From CAVYXF01 sp963772335 (GTDB lineage Bacteria > Pseudomonadota > Alphaproteobacteria > Rhizobiales > Rhodomicrobiaceae): a stretch of DNA of 64,000 nucleotides. This document shows, one piece after another, positions 37,364 through 47,232 of this stretch. Position 1 is the first letter of the stretch; the number at the start of each line of letters is the position of its first letter. A program made the translations under genes and the position numbers. Under the pieces are notes generated by a model, which was not told the origin of the DNA, did no database searches, and saw only the letters and a program-made list of their open reading frames with translations. Location of the stretch: contig CAVYXF010000008.1 of NCBI GenBank assembly GCA_963772335.1, forward strand, positions 62,001-126,000, in the 5' to 3' direction.

Positions 37364-39548
37364 CTATTGTTGTGCCACGCCCGCAAGGCGTGAGCTTGCA
37401 GGACCACTGAGCGCGGCGCCCCTGTCGGCAGGTACTTCGGGAATGCGCTTGGCCTCCTTGAACAGCTTGTTCAGTGCCGCGAGCGTCTTGCGTGTCTTTT
37501 GGGGCATCCGGTGAGCGCCGTCCGCCACCGTGCCGAGCGTGGGGTCTTCCTTCTTGATCTCGGCAAGGCGGGCCATCTCCTCGACCTGGCGGGGGTGCAG
37601 CGGCAGACCGGGAATTGCCGGAATATTGTAGTTGGTATGGGCAGCAACGTTGTAATCGTGCCAGGTCCGGGCGGGGATACTGCCGCCCGTGACCTTGCTC
37701 ATCGAGGTAAAGTTGTCGTTGCCGTACCAGATGCCTGTCACATATTGGCCGGTGAAGCCGAGGAACCAGGCGTCCTTATAGTCCGATGAGGTACCGGTCT
37801 TGCCGACCACATTGGTGAAGTCGAGCGCCGCGGCCCGGCCGGTACCCTCCGTCACCACATGCTCCAGCATCTGATTGAGGGTCTCGACGTCCTCGCGTCT
37901 GAAGATCTGCTGAGCCGACGGCTCGTCCCTCTCGCGCGAATAGACCAACTCGTCCCGCCCATTGCGGATCTCGCTTATGGCATAGCCTTTGACCTTCTTG
38001 CCGCCCGCGGCCAGCGTCGCATAGCCGGAGGTGTGATCCATCACTGTCACGCCCTGGTCGCCAAGCGCCATGGAGCAGGTCTTCTTGATATAGCCAAGGC
38101 CGAGCTTTTTCAGATTGGCCAGGACTTTCTCGCGGCCATAGTCGAAGGACAGCTTCACGGCGATGGTGTTGATCGAGTGCGCCAGGGCCTGGGTCAGCGT
38201 CATCCGGCCGCGAAACCCGCCGGAATAGTTTTCGGGCGACCAGTTGCCGCAACTAACGGGGAATCGTTCGCGACAGAGGTCGGTTTGGCACCATTCTCGA
38301 TCGCGGTGAGATAGACATAGGTCTTAAAGGAGGAGCCCGGCTGGCGATAGGCCCTGGTCGCCCGGTTGAACTGGCTCTCGCCATAATCGCGCCCGCCGAC
38401 CAGCGCCCGCACAGCACCATCCGTGTCCATGGAGACGAGTGCCGCCTGGCCGACATCCAGCGATTTGGAATTCTGGCTCAGCTCGATTCTCGATCGCCTG
38501 CTCGGCCGCCTTTTGCATGCCGATATCGACGGTGGTACGGGCGACGAGATTGTACTCGCCCTTCTTGTCCATCAGCCGCTGCACCTCGTCGAACGCCCAG
38601 TCGAGGAAGAAGTTCGGCGTATAGAAGTCGGTATGGTCGATCACCTTGGCTGGGTTGAGGCGGGCTGAGTGCACCTGGCCCTCGGTCATGTAGCCGGCGT
38701 CGACCATATTGGTCAGCACCTGATTGGTGCGCGCGCGCGACTCCGCCGGATTGGCGTGTGGGGCATATTTGGTCGGCGCCTTGTAGAGACCGGCGAGCAG
38801 CGCGGCTTCGGCGAGGTTGATGTCGCGGACCGATTTGCCGAAATAGAATTGCGAGGCGGCTTCGACCCCGAATGTACCGCCGCCCATATAGGAGCGGTCG
38901 AGATACATTTTCAGGATCTCTTTCTTGGTCAGCCGCGCTTCCAGCCAGAAGGAGACGAACATCTCCTTGATCTTGCGATCGAACGAGCGCTCCGAAGAGA
39001 GGAACAGGTTCTTGGCCAGCTGCTGGGTGAGCGAGGAGCCGCCCTGCACCACGTCGTTCGCCTGGACGTTGGCCGCCATCGCCCGGACGGTACCAAGCAC
39101 GTCGATGCCGAAATGTTCGAAGAAGCGCCGATCCTCGGTGGCGAGCGTCGCCTTGACCAGGTTGTCGGGAATCTCCTCCAGCGGCACGCTATCAGAGTAG
39201 AGAATGCCACGCTTGCCGACCTCGGCGCCATTGCGGTCTAGGAAAGTGACGCTGTACTGGGCCGCCGTGCGCCAGGCCGGGTCGTTGGTGACTTCAAGCG
39301 AGGGAAGTGCAAAGGCCAGCACGACGAGCAGCCCACCTGCCCCCAGCGTCGCCGCTTCGGAAAAGACTTCTGCCGCAATCCAGCGGACGCCCGTCACGCG
39401 GAACTGGCTGACAAAGTTCGAGTAGGCCGACCAGACGTCGCGCGTCTTGCTCGCAACGCCATAAAGGCTGGAGTTCGATCCAGGCGTCGAGCGCCCACCA
39501 GTTGACGATACGGTTGCGGCGGTTTGGCCGGAAGATCCAGTCGCGCAC
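37364..39548 (-). pseudogene. penicillin-binding protein 1A, interrupted by three single-base frameshifts
   Basis: Bifunctional class A cell-wall synthase spread over four overlapping frames. The GTG start at 39548 gives NRIVNWWALDAWIEL. A shift near 39465 leads to SLYGVASKTRDVWSAYSNF and the main frame. The glycosyltransferase has TEDRRFFEHFGIDVLG and QGGSSLTQQLAKN. A shift near 38465 joins to NSKSLDVGQAALVSMDTDGA and the transpeptidase SxxK motif GSSFKTY. A shift near 38265 joins to NWSPENYSGGFRGR, then SINT and KTGTSSDYKDAW. All catalytic motifs survive and each shift is one base, so sequencing error is as likely as true decay. Confidence 0.85.
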
Positions 39549-39697
39549 TTAACCAGCCCTCGATTGCGGTCTGCCCGGTTGTACCAATATGCTAAGTGAG
39601 TTGAGGGGAAAACAGTAAAGTCTGTGTGTCCCCGACCCGCGGGCCGCGAGCTGTGGCCACGCGTCCCACGTCCTCAACACGCGAGATATGCGTTTCG

Positions 39698-40114
39698 ATG
39701 CACAATGATTCCCCGTTCTGGAAGCAAAAGACTCTTGAGGAGATGACCCGAGAGGAGTGGGAATCGCTGTGCGATGGCTGCGGGCGCTGCTGCCTGATCA
39801 AGCTGGAAGACGAGGATACCAGCGAGATCGTCTATACCCGCGCTGCCTGCAAGCTGCTGAATTTGCACACCTGCCGCTGCAAGGACTACGCCAACCGATT
39901 CGCCAAGGTGCCGGACTGCGTGAACCTCACGCCAGAAGCCGCGCGCACGCTGGAATGGCTGCCGGAGACTTGCGCCTACCGGCTGGTGGCGAATGGCGAG
40001 GACCTGGCCTGGTGGCACCCGCTGGTGTCGGGTGATCCGGAGACCGTGCATGATGCCGGGAATTTCGGTGCGGGAGTTTGCCGTGAGCGAGAAACGGGTG
40101 AAGGGGAGGTTTGA
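39698..40114 (+). CDS. YcgN/UPF0260 cysteine-cluster protein, frameshifted at the C-terminus
   Basis: Protein with the Cys-rich motif CDGCGRCCLIKLED and CRCKDYANRF typical of YkgJ/YcgN zinc- or iron-binding proteins; the function is unknown. The ATG at 39698 (MHNDSPFWKQ) fits the family. After HDAG near 40060 the frame diverges. One base out of step the normal end continues as ISVREFAVSEKRVKG and stops at 40139. An extra G in a GGG run would explain this. The intact gene would be 39698-40139. Confidence 0.82.
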   Translation: MHNDSPFWKQKTLEEMTREEWESLCDGCGRCCLIKLEDEDTSEIVYTRAACKLLNLHTCRCKDYANRFAKVPDCVNLTPEAARTLEWLPETCAYRLVANGEDLAWWHPLVSGDPETVHDAGNFGAGVCRERETGEGEV

Positions 40115-40279
40115 GCGGTTTTTGCTCAGGTGGGAGTAGGTTCGCGATCGGAGCCTTTTAGCTCGACCGGCTGGTCGCCTCCCGCGGTGGAGGCGAAGTA
40201 AGCGATTCGCTCCCGAGCCTCCCATCCACCCCTCGCTGACCGGATCGCCAGACGGGCGGATTGCTGCATCTCATGCCTG

Positions 40280-40492
40280 TTACGCGAACGCGGCTTTCGC
40301 TCTCATCTCCAGCTCCGACTGCGAGCGCGGCAGCGGCTCCCTCGGACTGCCCGGCGCGACATATTCACGTGCCGGCTGGATAATGAGCTCCAGGCGAAAC
40401 CCGCTCTCCCTAATGTGCTGCATCGTCAGAACAATCGTTACCGCCATACTCAGTATAGCGATGATCAGACCGTATAAATTACCGCTTTGCAT
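40280..40492 (-). CDS. small single-helix membrane protein
   Basis: 70 residues with one N-terminal membrane helix (LYGLIIAILSMAVTIVLTMQ) and a polar tail (LELIIQPAREYVAPGSPRE). A GGAGG site lies a few bases before the ATG, which supports translation. No family is recognised. Confidence 0.55.
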   Translation of the reverse strand: MQSGNLYGLIIAILSMAVTIVLTMQHIRESGFRLELIIQPAREYVAPGSPREPLPRSQSELEMRAKAAFA

Positions 40493-40956
40493 GGATCCTC
40501 CGCCTCCAAAGCAACCTAACCAAGGATGTCGGTAACTATTTTGGCCTTTACTTCTGCTCCCTTTTTACCACCTATCTATGCTTCGGTTGCTATGGCTCCA
40601 TGGGCCATGAGGATCAATGTATACGAAACTATTCCCGTAGAGGAGGGAATTACGCTGTCAAGGGGATGAAAGCTTGCGAATGATTGTAGTTTTGGAAAAA
40701 GTTCTGAAAATTTTTGATCTGGCGTAAGTGGCGCTGAAGTTACGTAGCTTGTGCAAAAATTCTGCAATCAAAATCGCGTACTTCCGCAGCAACGGATTCG
40801 CACGTAAAGCTGTGATCCAGTAAACCGGTTTGCGTCCATAAGCCGGTTCTTCCATATTGTAAGGCTGCAACGGGTCTGTTGTGACGCGTCACGGGCCTTC
40901 AAGGCTGCAGGTTAAATTTTCACGAGCGGTGTGCGCCCGGCGTTGGGCAAGAGAAA
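40493..40956. other. AT-rich intergenic region
   Basis: Base composition drops visibly compared with the surrounding GC-rich genes. Short minus-strand frames (for example 40658-40870) have no clear ribosome-binding site or family match. It is the left flank of the AT-richer island that holds the next two genes. Confidence 0.5.
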
Positions 40957-41340
40957 TTGTTCCTTACGCAGGCGTTTTCTCTTTTCGTGCCAGGGACCAC
41001 GCATTTCCGCGAAGACATGAGGTCCTCTATGATAAGAAGATCTTTTGCGCGCGCACTCGACCTAGCCGTCCAGCGCAGCGCTATTTTGAGATTTGCATTC
41101 CCGCCCCTCTTACAAGTCGGCTCATCGACCGCAAAAATCATTGGGGAGTACACACCTCAACATCTGCGTTGCGGACCGGGATCATGCCCAGCGGTGTTCC
41201 AAGCCGACGATGGTGATTTAGTTATTATTGGTAAGGAGTTGCCCAAGGAGTTGTTTAGGCAAGTACAGGTAAAAATTGGGAAGAAAGAACTTGCTGTTAA
41301 AATTAGCCCAGAATTCTTCAGTGAAATCGCCAAAAAATAA
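40957..41340 (+). CDS. hypothetical protein in an AT-richer island
   Basis: 127 residues if read from 40957. The region from about residue 60 (KIIGEYTPQHLRCGPGSCPA, VFQADDGDLVIIGKELPKE) looks like a compact small domain, and the N-terminal half is basic and less convincing. The true start may be the ATG at 41032 or later. It lies 62 bases before the 519-residue orphan gene on the same strand, so they may form a pair. No function can be assigned. Confidence 0.5.
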   Translation: MFLTQAFSLFVPGTTHFREDMRSSMIRRSFARALDLAVQRSAILRFAFPPLLQVGSSTAKIIGEYTPQHLRCGPGSCPAVFQADDGDLVIIGKELPKELFRQVQVKIGKKELAVKISPEFFSEIAKK

Positions 41341-41402
41341 TCTGCTAACGGCATCGCTATACTCTCGCATTTACGCCTCATACGCTTACTCAAGTTTGGC
41401 TT

Positions 41403-42962
41403 GTGAAATGTCATAAGCTTGATATAATTCTGGCTGAAAAAGGTTTAATCGAAGCTATTGGAATGCTATATCGGCCGTTGGTTGAACTTGAGGAAGTTAA
41501 TACAAACTGCCGGATTCAGCTTACAAAAACCTTAGATCACTATCACAGTATAACGACTATCGGGGGACGAGGCGAGACAACCGAAAATCGGTGCCGTGGC
41601 GTGGCACTTTTTCTTGCCTTCGAGCCATGGAAGACCAGTCTCCAATGCCCACCGCGATCGGCCCGTTTTTTTGATTTGGCTGAGAAGCACAAGCTTCTTT
41701 CCCCTGATGATGCCATGCAACTCTCACGCACGCTGATCCGACATGGGGCGGAGATGGCGCGAATTTATAATGGCAAATTCAGCGGTTTTTTCTCCGAGCC
41801 GCGAATCCGAACCATCCTGCGCAATCTGGACAACTTGCAGCACTTGTCGGAGTTTGCCTTAGCGATCGGCGGCTCCTGGGCGGATCAGTTTTATGAGGCC
41901 TGCCCTTTCCCGCTTCAACCTAGTCGTCATCTTGAGGTCCAGTCCTTTCGTCCCGTAACATTGCAGGGAGAAATAGAGTTCTATTCGCAAACACCGTGGC
42001 TCGCGTGGATTGAAGCCATCGACGTTGTTTGCATGGGTTGCTGGGCCGGGCTCAAGTCGGACATAATAATTCATATGGTTCGCGCCTTAGAGCAGAGGGT
42101 GCGCCGGCTGGACATGTCTGTAATGGAAATGGGCGATACCGAATTTGGTCGCAAAGTTATTCTTCCAATGTTTTCGCGAGGCCTTCAAGGGGTCGTTGTC
42201 GGTCTTTTTGTTGATGTGCCAAACTCACAGAAAGAACCGATACTTACCTCATTAATACAGTTCGGTGAAACGCTATCCGACACTTACGCTACTTTAAGGT
42301 GGAAGTCATTTGTTGAAGCATTGGAAAATGAGCTTGAAGAAGATATCCTTGCGAAAGAAGTGATTAATGTCATATCGCCCATAGCCAGGATCATCGTCGC
42401 CAGGCAGGGTCGTCAGGCCGGCTACAAAATCGGCTATGAAGAGAACTACTGGTCTGGCTATGAGCCTTTGTCCAAGGCCGAGCTTGGCGAGCGATCCGAT
42501 GTGGGCTTTTCGGTGGCTGGGCCGGATGGCGCGGAGATTTACATCGAGCCGCTGACCGATGTTCCGCACATCAATCCGGCTTTCACCCGTATCCGGATCG
42601 AGAGCTATTTGAACCAGGTGTTCGGCTCGATCACCGCGTCGTCTACCGGCGAAGAACTCCCGCTTCAAGACGTGCGCGAGTTACTGGCTGAGTATACCGT
42701 CTATTCGAAAGAGGCCTCGGCTTCGCTCGCCAAGCTGCGGCAATATTACGTCATCTCGAAAGTCGAGCAGCACTGGCAGGACGGCGCAGTTAAAATCACC
42801 AACAATGAGCTGAAGCGCTTCCTCGAAGGCCAGGGGCGCGACGCCAAGAACGGCTATCAGGTGACGTCCTTTGCATCTGAGTTCGAGAAGATCTTTCAGG
42901 ACCGCATAACGGCGACAAAAACACGCAATGCGGTGTCGCTGTCGTGGAATACGGGTGTATAG
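41403..42962 (+). CDS. hypothetical protein, orphan of 519 residues
   Basis: I do not recognise this protein. It is soluble and mostly helical by appearance, with no signal peptide or membrane segment. Notable stretches are MKCHKLDIILAEKGLIEAIG, GRGETTENRCRGVALFLAFE, YWSGYEPLSKAELGERSDVG and TVYSKEASASLAKLRQYYV. The first two thirds of the gene (to about 42370) are clearly AT-richer than the last 190 codons, which resemble host genes. This suggests horizontal origin or a mosaic gene. The small gene just upstream may belong with it. Confidence 0.72.
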   Translation: MKCHKLDIILAEKGLIEAIGMLYRPLVELEEVNTNCRIQLTKTLDHYHSITTIGGRGETTENRCRGVALFLAFEPWKTSLQCPPRSARFFDLAEKHKLLSPDDAMQLSRTLIRHGAEMARIYNGKFSGFFSEPRIRTILRNLDNLQHLSEFALAIGGSWADQFYEACPFPLQPSRHLEVQSFRPVTLQGEIEFYSQTPWLAWIEAIDVVCMGCWAGLKSDIIIHMVRALEQRVRRLDMSVMEMGDTEFGRKVILPMFSRGLQGVVVGLFVDVPNSQKEPILTSLIQFGETLSDTYATLRWKSFVEALENELEEDILAKEVINVISPIARIIVARQGRQAGYKIGYEENYWSGYEPLSKAELGERSDVGFSVAGPDGAEIYIEPLTDVPHINPAFTRIRIESYLNQVFGSITASSTGEELPLQDVRELLAEYTVYSKEASASLAKLRQYYVISKVEQHWQDGAVKITNNELKRFLEGQGRDAKNGYQVTSFASEFEKIFQDRITATKTRNAVSLSWNTGV

Positions 42963-43000
42963 CACCGCAAATGCCTATTGGCCCATAAGCAGCCTCCGCC

Positions 43001-43634
43001 CTACCTGATAAGCAGCAGGACAACCCCCGTCCCGACCAGCGCGGCGGTCCAAATCCGGTCGAAATTCAGCCAGGCGCTCCGCAATATTGCGATGCCGATC
43101 CACCGGTAGACCGCAATCGCAATCACAGCCGTGACCACCAGCATCGCCCCGGTATGCACGCCCACCGCCGCTAGGGTTACCGCCGTCGAGCCGGAGGCAT
43201 CGATCTGGCGCAAGGGCGATGCCGCGATGCAGAGCGGCACGATCACGGGGAGGATCATCAGACCGGCGCCGTGGGCGGTCGCCATCAGAAACGACCAGAG
43301 CGCAAGGCCGGCAAATCCCGCCGTCATGCCCACCCGCACGCGATGGCGGTGGCCATAAAGCTGGTGGTATGCCGCCCAGCCGATCAGCAGCAGGCCGGCA
43401 GCGCGATAGAGCCAGTGCGCGTCGATCGAGGAAGCCGGTCGCGACGACCGCACCGGCGACAACGGCAATCGAGAGCGCATGGCCGAGGGCGATCGGCGGC
43501 AGCGACCAGAGCACGACACCGAAGCTGCGCCGATGCAGGCCGAGCGCGACGGCAAACAGCCATCCCATTGCCGGGTTAAGACCGTGGAAGGCGCCCAGCC
43601 CGGCGAGGGCCAGCCACGGCCAAAGCTCATTCAT
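43001..43634 (-). pseudogene. polytopic membrane protein (HupE/UreH-like), frameshifted
   Basis: The N-terminal third reads in one frame (LALAGLGAFHGLNPAMGWLF, LPPIALGHALSIAVVAGAVV). After GFLD near 43430 the sequence continues one base out of step as IDAHWLYRAAGLLLIGWAAY, ALWSFLMATAHGAGLMILPV and ALVGTGVVLLLIR, ending at 43001. Joined, it would be a protein of about 210 residues with six helices. The HGLNPAMGW and ATAHGAGLM motifs recall metal-transport permeases of the HupE/UreH type, but this is weak. It could be a real pseudogene or a base error. Confidence 0.65.
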
Positions 43635-43838
43635 TCTCCAGGCGACGCTTGACGCGCGATATCTCGGCGCGACCTGTCCAGCAGTCTACATTGGCTGTCA
43701 TTGTGCTCGCCAGTTCAGGCAGAGCGAAGCGCTCCGATGCCGATTGCGCCGAATGCTCGCGCGCCGCCGCTGTTTCACAATGACGGTTGCGCGAGTCCAG
43801 GTCAGCTGGCGCCGAGCAATCAGACCGCAGGCTTCAAC

Positions 43839-45233
43839 TTATGGATAGCAATAGCTATCCGACGAGCAGTCGCCGCCTTCCAAGCGCACCTGGTGCGGGC
43901 GATGCGGCCCCGGCCATTCGATGAAGAATTTCTCATCGAACGCGATACCGCCCTCGGGCTTGGCGTCGAGCTTCACCATCCAGCCATTGATGCCTTCAGG
44001 GTAGAACTGCTCGTCGATGACGCCGTAGAGCGAGTTGGTGAAATAGACGCGCTTGCCGTCGCGGCTGATCTCGACCATCTGCGGGCCGCCGTTCAGTGCA
44101 CCGTTCTTCGCGCCAGGGTGCATCGCGCGGGAGACAATGCCGCCGATGCGCACCTTGCCGGTCAGCTTCGGGCTGAATGGCTCGGAGACGTCATATTGCA
44201 GGAGGTCGCCCGTCCCCCAGCAGGAAACGTAGAGGAACCTGTCATCCATCGACAGGTCGATGTCGGTGACGAGCGGCGGCACTGCGCCAAAACCCTGCAG
44301 CATCGGCGGGAGCTGTGCGGGATCGGCAGGCTCGGCGGGGATCTCGATGATCTTGGTCACAGCCCATTTGTCGCCGTCGCGATGCCAGACCCAGATCGAG
44401 GAGGAGAGGTTCTCCAGGCTCACCACCGCATTGACGAAGCCATAGGCCTTGGTCGGGTCATGGGCGGGGCGCAGCTCGAAGACGAGCTGCTGCTTGTCAC
44501 CGAAATCGATGGTCTGCTGGTGCTTGCGTGAATGCAGATCCCAGAAATGCAGCCGGCGGCCATATTTCGCGCCGAGCAGGATCTCCGGCACGAGGCCGTT
44601 CTCGAAGGTGTCGGGCGTTCCCCATTCGGAGGTGATCAGCGTGTCATGGCCGAGATGCCACCAGGCGTCATAGGCAAGCTGCTGTGGCCCACGGTCGATC
44701 TCCCACCGGCCGAGCACGTCGAAGCTCTCGTGGTCCATGAGGAAAATGCCGCCAGGTGCCTTGCCCTCGGCATTGCCAAGCGCGGTGACATAGATGCCCT
44801 CAGGCCCGCAATGCACCGTATGCGGACGCGAATAGCCGGCCCGCTCTGCGATTTCGGCGGGCTCGATCACCTTGATGATCTCGGGTTTCTTCGGATTGGC
44901 CTTGGTGTCGAGGATATGGATGCGCGAGGACCTCAGGCCCGGTACGACCAGATAGCGCCGCTCGGCATGGGCATGCGGTGCATTGGGGCACAGACAGGAC
45001 GAGCAGGCATTCCAGCCGAAATGATGCAGCTCATCGCCGGTATTCGGCATGGCGACCTGATCGATGATTTTACCATAGCCGGACGAGCCAGGGTCGACAT
45101 CCACGACCGCGATGGCGTCTGGCGTCTGGCCTTTTGGATCGAATGCCGCCACATAGGCGAGCGTCTCCGCCGGCGCCTTCATCGCCAAGCGCGGTGATGG
45201 GTAAAAGCTCGGATCCGGTTTCCAGCCTGCCAT
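43839..45233 (-). CDS. SBP56 family protein, probable methanethiol oxidase
   Basis: 464-residue beta-propeller of the selenium-binding protein 56 family. Bacterial members (MtoX) oxidise methanethiol to formaldehyde, hydrogen sulfide and hydrogen peroxide. Family features are DELHHFGWNACSSCLCPN, SRPHTVHCGPEGIYVTALG, LITSEWGTPDTFENGL, DIDLSMDDRFLYVSCWGTGD and the end RLEGGDCSSDSYCYP. No signal peptide is visible. No cytochrome or SCO-like genes of a full mto operon lie nearby, so the exact role is inferred. Confidence 0.88.
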   Translation of the reverse strand: MAGWKPDPSFYPSPRLAMKAPAETLAYVAAFDPKGQTPDAIAVVDVDPGSSGYGKIIDQVAMPNTGDELHHFGWNACSSCLCPNAPHAHAERRYLVVPGLRSSRIHILDTKANPKKPEIIKVIEPAEIAERAGYSRPHTVHCGPEGIYVTALGNAEGKAPGGIFLMDHESFDVLGRWEIDRGPQQLAYDAWWHLGHDTLITSEWGTPDTFENGLVPEILLGAKYGRRLHFWDLHSRKHQQTIDFGDKQQLVFELRPAHDPTKAYGFVNAVVSLENLSSSIWVWHRDGDKWAVTKIIEIPAEPADPAQLPPMLQGFGAVPPLVTDIDLSMDDRFLYVSCWGTGDLLQYDVSEPFSPKLTGKVRIGGIVSRAMHPGAKNGALNGGPQMVEISRDGKRVYFTNSLYGVIDEQFYPEGINGWMVKLDAKPEGGIAFDEKFFIEWPGPHRPHQVRLEGGDCSSDSYCYP

Positions 45234-45405
45234 GAGAGCCTTCCTCCTGTTTGCTTATTAGCCAGCCGCTTGCGGCGCATCGCCTTGGCACGGCCGCACG
45301 CCTGATTATTCCGCTGGGCCAGCCTAGTCTCCGCTTCGGCGCCTGCGGCTTCAAGCTGTTTTTCAGAGGAATCGCGATGCCGATCGCGACCCGCGCGAGG
45401 CGGAA

Positions 45406-45885
45406 CTACTTCAAAGCGTCGCCGACGGCTTCCCGGGATTCCCGCACCTGCTGCTGACCTTCCCGCGTGACGATGATCGACTTGGTATTCTCATGGTGCT
45501 GGTTCGGTATCGGCCTGACGATACCGGTAATTTTGGCCGTGACGATATAGACCGGATCGCCTCCGGGCGTGGTGAACTTCTTCAGGTTGCGCAGCGCTCT
45601 GATCTTGTCTACGGCGCTTTCCAACCTGTCTTTCACGAAAATGCGCTCCCAACCGTAGTCGATAACAACAGCATTTTGCGGCTCGTCATGCGCGAACGTG
45701 GCGCGGATCCGCCAGATCTCGTCGACATTCACTTGCTGGACATCACCGTCGAGCGTTTGAAAGGAAATCTGTGCATTGGATTTGGGACTAGGCCCATCCC
45801 CCGGCCGCTCGGCGGCGGCCGCCAAACCGGTCCAGCCGAAAAGACATAAAATCAAAAACCCAAATAAATAGATGCGTGGTTTCAT
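45406..45885 (-). CDS. exported protein of unknown function
   Basis: 159 residues with a signal peptide (YLFGFLILCLFGWTGLAAAA) and a mature domain rich in beta strands (AQISFQTLDGDVQQVNVDEI, WRIRATFAHDEPQNAVVIDY, DPVYIVTAKITGIVRPIPNQ). No family is recognised. It would be periplasmic. It shares its strand with the NusG-like gene, 174 bases upstream. Confidence 0.68.
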   Translation of the reverse strand: MKPRIYLFGFLILCLFGWTGLAAAAERPGDGPSPKSNAQISFQTLDGDVQQVNVDEIWRIRATFAHDEPQNAVVIDYGWERIFVKDRLESAVDKIRALRNLKKFTTPGGDPVYIVTAKITGIVRPIPNQHHENTKSIIVTREGQQQVRESREAVGDALK

Positions 45886-46059
45886 GGTTGACCACCCCTA
45901 TGGACCAGCATTGCCCCCAGTAGAATATGCCTTATCCGATAGCATGCTGGGGATGCGGGCGCAATGCGGCGGGGGGCGTCGCGGGTGGAACCGCGGCCTT
46001 TCGTCGATGGCCGCTCGATCCTCAGATCTCTGCCGCGTGGCTCGTGCCGTTGCCTCCCG

Positions 46060-46587
46060 TCAAAGCGGGCTGAGCATATCGGCGTGGACATGCGTTCTCG
46101 TCTGCTGTTCAAGCAGGTTGAGCAGCACGAGAACCCGGTCCTTTTCGCGCAGCTCGATGATCTTGCCGACAAGACCGTCGAGCGGCCCGCCTTGAATAGC
46201 GACCTGCTGGCCGACTGCCAGCGCGGCCGCGGGCGCGCAGATTACGCCGGCCGATTCACGCGCTCTCAGCCCCTCGATGAAGCTCCCGCAGAGCAGGCTG
46301 GGCTGGTCGCCGCTGCGCACCAGCGTCTTGACGCCGAATGTGCCCGTAATCGGCCGCCAGGTTTGTTGCTGCCGGTGCTCGACGAAGATGTAGCCCGGAA
46401 ACAGCGGGCGCGGCGCATCGTGAGCGCGGCGCGCATGGCGAATGCGCTTGGTGATCATCGGACAGTAAGCGTGGAAATCCTGCCTGACGAGATTGTCGCG
46501 AGCATAGGCCTCACGGTGCGGAAGGGTCTGGACGACAAGCCACTTGCTGTGCGGCACCTGTTTCGAAATAGGAGTGCTAAGCATCAT
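46060..46587 (-). CDS. NusG-family transcription elongation factor (specialised paralogue)
   Basis: About 175 residues with the NusG N-terminal domain (KWLVVQTLPHREAYARDNLV, RPLFPGYIFVEHRQQQTWRP) and a C-terminal KOW domain (LAVGQQVAIQGGPLDGLVGK). The divergence and absence of secE, rplK or rplA nearby show it is not housekeeping NusG. RfaH/LoaP-like paralogues usually control long surface-polysaccharide operons; none is seen here. The start is taken at the ATG 46587; 46584 and 46611 are alternatives. Confidence 0.8.
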   Translation of the reverse strand: MMLSTPISKQVPHSKWLVVQTLPHREAYARDNLVRQDFHAYCPMITKRIRHARRAHDAPRPLFPGYIFVEHRQQQTWRPITGTFGVKTLVRSGDQPSLLCGSFIEGLRARESAGVICAPAAALAVGQQVAIQGGPLDGLVGKIIELREKDRVLVLLNLLEQQTRTHVHADMLSPL

Positions 46588-46611
46588 TACTCTACAAATT
46601 GCTTTTTCCAC

Positions 46612-47232
46612 ACTGCGGAGGCCAAGAGGAAGCTCCGCTCTTTTTCCATGATCGGATCAAGGATGCCGGCGTCGCAGGTCATGCCATGCTCCTGCTAAGG
46701 GGGATGCGGCCTCAGCAACTTTGGATAGCGGCAAATTTCCTAAAAATTATGACCGTCACCCCGCAGTGCAATTTCCGATGCCGGCCATTCTGACTTCCGT
46801 TTCGGGTGCAGCGAAGCTGCCCGGTTTCTCGCTAATACGCGCAGTAAGGGTATTTTGCCTGTGGCGCAATTCGTAATTGTGCAGCTGTGGATTGCCACGA
46901 TAGAGTGAAAAACCGTTTGCCACTGCTCCGTAGCGCGCCGGTCTTCCTTCCCGGGCCGGCCAGCGGCCCGATGCTTCGCATGGCGATATATCCCACCCGG
47001 ATGTTTCGGCTGCGGTGACGATGCGGCTGGAAATGCGTCTCCGCTGATGTCACGATAGCGCTCCCGCGCCACCCACCGCATGACGTCAACGCCATGGCTC
47101 GCCTCGCCACCTTTTCCACCTTCGATGCGCAAGAGACACCGGATCGGACCGCTTCTTGCATGGACCAGAGCGGCCGGGCCAAGCACACCGGCTGGTGGAT
47201 GCGCCGGAAAAGCAATACGAAAGGAGAGGTTC
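46612..47232. other. long intergenic region without a supported gene
   Basis: About 620 bases between the divergent NusG-like gene and aapJ. It must hold the aap promoter and that of nusG. I saw no convincing frame, riboswitch or repeat. The aapJ ribosome-binding site AAGGAGAGG closes it. Confidence 0.5.

Noticed and set aside
40658..40870. 70-codon minus-strand frame in the AT-rich gap
   Set aside because: No ribosome-binding site or similarity; AT-rich composition makes chance frames likely.
41403..42962. 519-residue protein as a known defence nuclease or NTPase
   Set aside because: No Walker A, HNH, PD-(D/E)XK or other catalytic motif could be recognised by eye, so no function is claimed.
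43839..45233. Link between the 'selenium-binding' protein and the selB relic
   Set aside because: SBP56 proteins do not need selenocysteine, so the name alone gives no functional link.
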